A stretch of DNA of 64,000 nucleotides from assembly GCF_010894455.1 (NCBI RefSeq), contig NZ_JAAIXY010000031.1, positions 1-64,000 on the forward strand, in the 5' to 3' direction. A program made the translations under genes and the position numbers. Shown one piece after another: positions 58,700-64,000 of this stretch. This DNA is from Myxococcus eversor (GTDB taxonomy: Bacteria; Myxococcota; Myxococcia; Myxococcales; Myxococcaceae). The notes beneath the pieces are model-generated. The model ran no database searches, was not told the origin of the DNA, and was given only the letters and a program-made list of their open reading frames with translations. How positions within the stretch are numbered: the first letter of the stretch is position 1; every line of letters begins with the position of its first letter.

Positions 58700-60256
58700 A
58701 TGTCCGCCTCCCGCGCCGGTCCGATGATGCTGTGCGCCCTGCTCTTCGCGGGTGCGGCGAGCTGCGCGAAGGAGTCAAAGCCCGCGGTGGCGGAGAAGCC
58801 CTCCACGGCGCGGACCGTCGCGGGAGGAGCTTCCAAGCCCGTCTCCCTATGTGAACACAAGGTGCCGGCCGAGCTGTGCACCCGATGCAACCCGGACCTC
58901 ATCGACGTCTTCAAGTCGCAAGACGATTGGTGCGCGGCACACGGAGTGCCCGAGTCACAGTGCTTCCAATGCAACCCGAACATCAACTTCACCACGCTGG
59001 CCACCGCGCCGAAGGACTGGTGCAAGGAGCACGCGGTTCCCGAGTCGAAGTGCACGAAGTGCAATCCCACCCTCGTCACGAAGTTCATCGAGGCCGGTGA
59101 CTACTGCCGGGAGCACGGCTTCCCTGAGTCCGTCTGTCCGTATTGCCACCCGGACCTGGTGAAGGCCGCGGGCGCGGCGCCTCCCGTCTTTCCCGAGCCG
59201 GGCACGCGCGTTCGCCTCGCCTCGGACGAGACCGCGCGAGAGGCGGGCATCCAGACCCGTCGCGTGGAGAAGCGGCCCTTCGCGCCCACGCTGGAGGTCG
59301 TCGGAAAGCTCGACTTCAACAACAACCGACGGGCCCAGCTCTCGACTCGCGGCGACGCACGCATCGCCGAAGTCCGAGCGGACGTCGGCGACGAGGTGGA
59401 GGCCGGGCAGCCGCTCGTGGTGGTGACGTCAGGCGAGGTGGCCGAGAACCAGGGGCGGCTCGTCTCCGCCCAAGCACGGATCCAGGCCGCGAGGGCCGCG
59501 CTCATGCGCCAGCAGGCGCTCGTCACAGACGGCATCAGTGCGCGCAAGCACCTGGAGCAGGCCCGGGCGGACCTTGTCGCCGCCGAGACCGAAAGCGCCG
59601 CGGCCGCCGTCTCTCTCGTCGCTTCAGGAGCCTCCCCCCGTGGGCAGGAAGGCATCCACGTGCTGAACGCGCCGTTCGCCGGCACCGTGGTGAGCCGCGA
59701 TGCCGTCCCTGGGCGACTGGTGGGCGCGGGCCAGACGCTCCTCGAGGTCGCCGACCTGAGCACCCTGTGGGCCTTGCTGGAGGTGCCCGAGGCGGACGCC
59801 AGCCAGGTGCGCGCGGGCCAGCCCGTCACCCTCTCCTTCGAGAGCATGCCAGGACAGACACGCCAGGCCACCCTCACCCGCGTGGGCGCCTCCGTGGACC
59901 CGGCCACGCGCACGGTGCGCGCCCGCGTGGAGCTGCCCAATCCCGGGGGCGCCCTCAAGGCGGGCCTCTTCCTCCAAGCCCGGGTGCAGGTGGCCGCCGA
60001 GCACCCGGCGTTGCTCGTGCCTCGCGAGGCCATCCAGCGCGCGGAGGGCCGCACGCTCGTCTTCGTGAAGAAGGGCGCGGGCCTCTACGAGCCCGTCGCA
60101 GTGGAGCTGGGCGCCAGGACGCGTGAGATGGTGGAGGTGGTGAAGGGACTCTCCGAGGGCCAGGAGATCGTCACCACGGGCGCCTTCCTCCTCAAGACGG
60201 AGATCCTCAAGGGGTCCATCGGCGCGGGCTGCTGCGAGACGTCGGAGGGCCAGTAG
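58700..60256 (+). CDS. RND efflux periplasmic adaptor (HlyD/CzcB-like) with four N-terminal Cys/His repeats
   Basis: A 518-residue probable lipoprotein (lipobox GAASC, Cys22). Residues 51-150 contain four repeats: C51-E-H53..C60xxC63, C78xxH81..C88xxC91, C108xxH111..C118xxC121 and C136xxH139..C146xxC149, each ending CNP or CHP. The rest is a membrane-fusion protein: VVGKLDFNNNRRAQLSTRGDARI, the barrel-sandwich hybrid with a helical hairpin (LVSAQARIQAARAALMRQQ, LEQARADLVAAE), then VLNAPFAGTVVSRD and RVGASVDPATRTVRARVE. The C-terminus ends GAGCCETSEGQ with a vicinal Cys pair. The repeats look like a metal-binding module ahead of the adaptor. It precedes the pump gene by 5 bp. Confidence 0.85.
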   Translation: MSASRAGPMMLCALLFAGAASCAKESKPAVAEKPSTARTVAGGASKPVSLCEHKVPAELCTRCNPDLIDVFKSQDDWCAAHGVPESQCFQCNPNINFTTLATAPKDWCKEHAVPESKCTKCNPTLVTKFIEAGDYCREHGFPESVCPYCHPDLVKAAGAAPPVFPEPGTRVRLASDETAREAGIQTRRVEKRPFAPTLEVVGKLDFNNNRRAQLSTRGDARIAEVRADVGDEVEAGQPLVVVTSGEVAENQGRLVSAQARIQAARAALMRQQALVTDGISARKHLEQARADLVAAETESAAAAVSLVASGASPRGQEGIHVLNAPFAGTVVSRDAVPGRLVGAGQTLLEVADLSTLWALLEVPEADASQVRAGQPVTLSFESMPGQTRQATLTRVGASVDPATRTVRARVELPNPGGALKAGLFLQARVQVAAEHPALLVPREAIQRAEGRTLVFVKKGAGLYEPVAVELGARTREMVEVVKGLSEGQEIVTTGAFLLKTEILKGSIGAGCCETSEGQ

Positions 60257-60261
60257 CCGCC

Positions 60262-63200
60262 ATGCTGACGCGAGTCATCGACTGGTCACTGGCGCACCGC
60301 GGGGCCGTCCTCGTCGGCACCGGAGTCCTCGTCGTCTCGGGGCTCTTGTCCTTCCGCGCGCTGCCCATCGACGCCATCCCAGACACCACGCCCACCCAGG
60401 TGCAGGTGAACACCGTGGCGCCGGCGCTCACGCCCATCGAGGTGGAGCGGCAGCTCACCATCCCCATCGAACAATCCCTGGCGGGGCTGCCGCGCCTCGG
60501 GGAGCTGCGCTCCATCTCCAAGTTCGGCCTGTCCCAGGTGACGCTCCAGTTCAATGACGGCGCCGACTTGTGGTTCGCGCGACAGCAGGTCGCCGAGCGG
60601 CTCGGCCGGGTGGAGGTTCCCAAGGGCATCGAGCGCCCCACGCTGGGCCCCGTGGCCACGGGCCTGGGCGAGGTCTTCCACTATCTGGTCAAGAGCCGCA
60701 CGAAGAGCCTGGAGGAGCTGCGCACGCTGCATGACTCGGTCATCGCGCCACGGCTGCGCGGCGTTCCCGGCGTCGCCGAGGTGAACGCCTGGGGCGGCGA
60801 GGAGAAGCAGTGGCACGTCGTGGTGGAGCCGCGCCGCCTGCAACAGTTCAACGTATCCCTCCAGGACGTCTACCGGGCGCTGGAGGAGAACAACGCGAAC
60901 GTGGGGGGCGGCGTGGTGGAGCGCGGGGGCGCGGCGAGCCTCGTCCTCGGCGTCGGAATCCTGGAGAGCGGCAAGGCCGTGGAGGACGTCGTCGTCGCGG
61001 CGCACGAGGGCGTGCCGGTGCGCATCCGGGATGTCGCCCGCGTGGAGGTGGGCCATGAAATCCGTCGGGGCGCCACCACCGCCGATGGTGAAGGCGAGGC
61101 CGTCCTGGGCCTGGGCTTCATGCTCGTCGGTGAGAACTCGCACACGGTGACGCGGGCGTTGGCCCGGCGGCTCGAAGAGGTGAAGCGCACCCTGCCCCAG
61201 GACGTCTCCGTGGAGCCCGTCTACGAGCGCACCGAGCTGGTGGACCACGTGCTGGGCACGGTGCGCACGAACCTCATGGAAGGCGCGTTGCTCGTCATCG
61301 CCGTGCTCTTCTTCTTCCTGGGCAACTGGCGCGCGGGGCTCATCGTCGCGGCGGCCATTCCGCTGTCCATGCTGTTCGCCTTCAACGCGATGCTGCGCTT
61401 CGGCATCGCCGGCACCCTCATGTCCCTGGGCGCCATCGACTTCGGGCTCGTCGTCGACTCGTCCGTCATCCTCGTGGAGAACGCGGAGCGGAGGCTCGCC
61501 GAGGCCAAGGGGAGCCGCTCCCTCCTCGAAGTGGTGCGCGACGCGGCCGTCGAGGTGCGCGGCCCCACCCTCTTCGGTGAGCTCATCATCCTGGTGGTGT
61601 ACCTGCCCCTGCTCGCGCTGGAGGGCGTCGAGGGCAAGCTGTTCCGCCCCATGGCGCTCACCGTCATCTTCGCGCTCCTGGGCAGCGCGGTGCTCTCCAT
61701 GACGCTGATGCCGGTGCTGGCGTCCTTCGCGCTGAAGCAAGGTGGAGGGCACTCCCGCGAGCCGCGCCTCGTCTCCCTCCTCAAGCGCTGCTACCGGCCC
61801 GTCCTGGACCAGGCCCTGGCGCATCCACGCACGGTCCTCATCGGCGCCGGCGTGCTCATCGTGGGCTCGCTCGCCGCGGCCACGCGGCTTGGCGGCGAGT
61901 TCGTTCCACGGCTGTCCGAAGGCGCGCTCGTCATCAACACCGTGCGGCTGGCCGAGGTGTCCCTCACCGAGTCCGTCCGCTATGGCACGCAAATCGAGAA
62001 GGTGCTCCTCACCCGCTTCCCCGACGAGGTGCGCCGCGTGTGGACGCGCACCGGCACGGCGGAGGTGGCCACCGACCCGATGGGCATCGAGCTGTCCGAC
62101 GTCTTCATCACCCTGACGCCACGGGAGACCTGGAAGCGCGCCACGACACAGGACGAGTTGGTGGCCGAGATGCGCGCGGAGCTGGCGGACCTGCCCGGCA
62201 TGCGCATGGCCTTCCTCCAGCCCATTGAAATGCGCGTCAACGAGATGATCGCCGGCGTGCGCGGCGACGTGGGCATCAAGCTCTTCGGGGACGACCTGGA
62301 CATCTTGAAGGCCAAGGCCCGTGAGCTGGAGGGCCTGGTCAAGGCGCTCCCTGGCGCCACGGAAGTCACCGTGGAGCAGCTCACCGGACAGCCCGTGCTC
62401 GAGGTGACGGTGGACCGGGAGGCGGTGGCTCGACACGGCATCTCCACCCGCGCGGTGCTCGACGTGGTGGAGGCGGTGGGCACCCGCACCGTGGGAGAGG
62501 TGCGCGAGGGCGAGCGGCGCTTCGACCTGGCCGTGCGCCTCTCCGAGGAGTTTCGGAGCGACCCGGCGATGCTGGCCACGATACCGGTGACAGCGCCCGG
62601 GGGAGCACGCGTGCCGCTGGGCCGGCTTGCCCGAATCCGCGAGGTGTCCGGTCCCACCACGCTCCAGCGCGAGTGGGGCAAGCGTCGCATCGTCGTCCAG
62701 GCCAACGTGCGCGACAGGGACCTCGGCGGCTTCGTCGAGGAGCTGCGCCGAACCCTGGATGAAAAGCTGGAGCTCCCCTCCGGCTACTACGTGCGCTTCG
62801 GCGGACAGTTCGAGCACCTGGAGCGCGCCCAGGCACGTCTGCTCATCGTCGTGCCCCTGGCGCTGGCCCTCATCTTCATCCTGCTCTACCTCACGTATCG
62901 GCGCGTCCTGGACGCGGTGCGCATCTTCGCGGGCGTGCCCTTCGCGATGGTGGGAGGCGTGCTCGCGCTCCTGCTGCGGGGCATGCCCTTCTCCATCTCC
63001 GCCGCCGTGGGCTACATCGCCCTGTCCGGTGTCTCGGTGCTCGGGGACATGGTGCTCGTCTCGCGCGTGCGGGCATTGCTCGCGGAAGGCCACGCGCTGG
63101 CGGACGCCCTCCGAGAAGCAGCCCTCTCCCGCCTGCGCCCCGTGCTGATGACAGCCGCCGTGGCCGCCATCGGGTTCCTGCCCATGGCGCTCAACACGGG

Positions 63201-63402
63201 CGTGGGCGCCGAAGTCCAACGCCCCCTCGCCACCGTCGTCATCGGCGGCATCCTCTCCTCCACCCTCCTCACCCTCGTCGTCCTCCCCGTCCTCTACGCC
63301 GTGTTCGGAGCCGGACGGCAACAGCCCCCTCGGCCTCGGGAGGAAGCGTTTCCGTCACCCGGCGAGGCGCCTTCCGCCCCCCACGAAGCAGCGGCGAGCT
63401 GA
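60262..63402 (+). CDS. RND heavy-metal-type efflux pump (CzcA family)
   Basis: A 1046-residue inner-membrane RND permease. The N-terminus (PIDAIPDTTPTQVQVNT, TPIEVERQLTIPIEQSLAGLP) is the HME-RND signature. The conserved TM4 segment reads IDFGLVVDSSVILVENAERR, where CzcA proteins usually have DFG..VDGAV, so the central Asp is kept but the neighbour Gly-Ala is changed to Ser-Ser. Twelve membrane helices and two large periplasmic loops are present. Together with the adaptor it makes a tripartite pump for divalent or monovalent metals. No CzcC/TolC outer-membrane gene is in the window, so it must borrow one or have it downstream. Confidence 0.92.
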   Translation: MLTRVIDWSLAHRGAVLVGTGVLVVSGLLSFRALPIDAIPDTTPTQVQVNTVAPALTPIEVERQLTIPIEQSLAGLPRLGELRSISKFGLSQVTLQFNDGADLWFARQQVAERLGRVEVPKGIERPTLGPVATGLGEVFHYLVKSRTKSLEELRTLHDSVIAPRLRGVPGVAEVNAWGGEEKQWHVVVEPRRLQQFNVSLQDVYRALEENNANVGGGVVERGGAASLVLGVGILESGKAVEDVVVAAHEGVPVRIRDVARVEVGHEIRRGATTADGEGEAVLGLGFMLVGENSHTVTRALARRLEEVKRTLPQDVSVEPVYERTELVDHVLGTVRTNLMEGALLVIAVLFFFLGNWRAGLIVAAAIPLSMLFAFNAMLRFGIAGTLMSLGAIDFGLVVDSSVILVENAERRLAEAKGSRSLLEVVRDAAVEVRGPTLFGELIILVVYLPLLALEGVEGKLFRPMALTVIFALLGSAVLSMTLMPVLASFALKQGGGHSREPRLVSLLKRCYRPVLDQALAHPRTVLIGAGVLIVGSLAAATRLGGEFVPRLSEGALVINTVRLAEVSLTESVRYGTQIEKVLLTRFPDEVRRVWTRTGTAEVATDPMGIELSDVFITLTPRETWKRATTQDELVAEMRAELADLPGMRMAFLQPIEMRVNEMIAGVRGDVGIKLFGDDLDILKAKARELEGLVKALPGATEVTVEQLTGQPVLEVTVDREAVARHGISTRAVLDVVEAVGTRTVGEVREGERRFDLAVRLSEEFRSDPAMLATIPVTAPGGARVPLGRLARIREVSGPTTLQREWGKRRIVVQANVRDRDLGGFVEELRRTLDEKLELPSGYYVRFGGQFEHLERAQARLLIVVPLALALIFILLYLTYRRVLDAVRIFAGVPFAMVGGVLALLLRGMPFSISAAVGYIALSGVSVLGDMVLVSRVRALLAEGHALADALREAALSRLRPVLMTAAVAAIGFLPMALNTGVGAEVQRPLATVVIGGILSSTLLTLVVLPVLYAVFGAGRQQPPRPREEAFPSPGEAPSAPHEAAAS

Positions 63403-63649
63403 CCCCACCTGCTCGGGCACGTCCTCCTCCAGGCACACACCGCGTCGAGCAGCGATCACTCGCCCTACCCACCAGGCCATGGGCACGTCACCTCCATGAC
63501 CTGGCAGGTTCGGCGGGTTTCACCCAACCGACAGAATTGTGGATTCCTCACTGTCACGTGATTCCGGGTTCAGGTGCACTGCGCTTATTTTGGCAACAAC
63601 GGCATCACGGTGACGGCACCTGGGCGAGTCGAAGCACGGGGGACGCGGC

Positions 63650-64000
63650 ATGGTCAGTCCGAGGACGGCACCGATCCGGACAGGCAACACGAGCACCTTC
63701 ACGCTGAAGCAACGGCGCCTGCACATCATCCTGTTGGACCCGAGGGAGAGGCCCTACGCGGGACGTGAATACGTCCTCCGGGTGGGACGCACCGAGCACT
63801 GCGGCACGACCGCGTCCGACGGCTCGCTCTCGCACGAGGTCCCCGGCCTCGCCACCGGCGAGTTGCTGTTGCACCTGCCTCCGCCAGACCCTGGCCCCGA
63901 TGAGCCACCGCCCCCAGCGGCGACCCGGCCCGGCCAGCCCCCTCGCTATCCCCCGTCCATTTGCGCGGGTGACTTCATGGACACGCGCGCCCCTGCGGAG
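63650..64000 (+). CDS. N-terminal part of a phage-tail/type VI-accessory-like protein (runs off window)
   Basis: The first 117 residues: MVSPRTAPIRTGN, TFTLKQRRLHIILLDPRERP, YAGREYVLRVGRTEHCGTTA, SDGSLSHEVPGLATGELLLH, then a Pro-rich linker. The segment LDPRERPYAGREYVLRVG with TxSDGSLSHxVP resembles the small beta domain (P-Y-x-L-x-V, then G-x-T-x-x-D-G) common in peptidoglycan-binding and effector proteins of type VI and phage-tail-like systems. No catalytic domain is visible yet. The ATG at 63650 is preceded by a GGGGGACG. The family is suggested by pattern only, so confidence in function is low. Confidence 0.5.
   Translation, partial: MVSPRTAPIRTGNTSTFTLKQRRLHIILLDPRERPYAGREYVLRVGRTEHCGTTASDGSLSHEVPGLATGELLLHLPPPDPGPDEPPPPAATRPGQPPRYPPSICAGDFMDTRAPAE

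Noticed and set aside
60286..63321. A 1011-codon minus-strand open frame opposite the CzcA gene
   Set aside because: Very His/Arg/Gly-rich low-complexity translation typical of antisense reading of GC-rich DNA; the plus-strand RND pump explains the region.

Overview
The window is GC-rich chromosomal DNA from a delta-type proteobacterium, almost certainly a member of the Myxococcaceae. The grounds are codon use that is nearly all G/C-ending, frequent GTG/TTG starts, GTGA/ATGA overlaps, many lipoproteins, a Pkn-type kinase, and a gene block whose order matches my memory of the Myxococcus xanthus spore-coat polysaccharide locus exoL-exoM-exoN-exoO-exoP (MXAN_3259 to 3263). I see no insertion sequence, prophage, CRISPR array, tRNA or rRNA gene.

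Layout, left to right. 1-4345 (minus): the str operon rpsL-rpsG-fusA-tuf, with a near-consensus sigma-70 promoter and a terminator-like hairpin inside the operon. 4448-13752: rimI and a SurA-like chaperone, then a zinc-finger-less DnaJ, a HEAT-repeat protein, a hybrid histidine kinase, argS and plsB. 13827-21554: envelope genes, including an outer-membrane barrel/13-heme cytochrome/lipoprotein operon, a CPBP-type membrane protease and a membrane-anchored subtilase. 21741-23652: an alpha/beta-hydrolase followed by two tandem paralogues that look like type III secretion chaperones. 23713-34208: RNA methyltransferase, HAD phosphatase, CorA, a second hydrolase, a Fis-HTH/vWA gene pair, M19 dipeptidase and a degenerate protein kinase.

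34415-41859: lipoproteins (two with CX3CH heme-like motifs), thiS-thiG-thiE, and a membrane protein/DUF4129/DUF4350 set without its usual MoxR partner. 41928-47575 (minus): the spore-coat polysaccharide genes exoP, O, N, M, L, with a possible sigma-54 promoter upstream of exoL. 47897-53224: ccmABCDEFG for cytochrome c maturation, without ccmH. 53331-57268: a zinc-ribbon membrane protein, an acyl-CoA ligase remnant, a small orphan and a class C beta-lactamase-like hydrolase. 57414-63402: a probable metal-efflux operon (TlpA-like lipoprotein, Cys-rich protein, Cys/His-repeat protein, adaptor with four Cys/His repeats, CzcA-type pump). 63650 onward: the start of a gene resembling phage-tail or type VI accessory proteins.

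Functionally, the ccm genes would supply heme attachment for the 13-heme cytochrome, and possibly the CX3CH lipoproteins. The strongest leads for new biology are the hydrolase/chaperone-like triad, the Cys/His repeat modules fused to the RND adaptor, the barrel-cytochrome operon and the vWA/Fis-HTH pair. All homology statements rest on reading motifs by eye; no database search was run.
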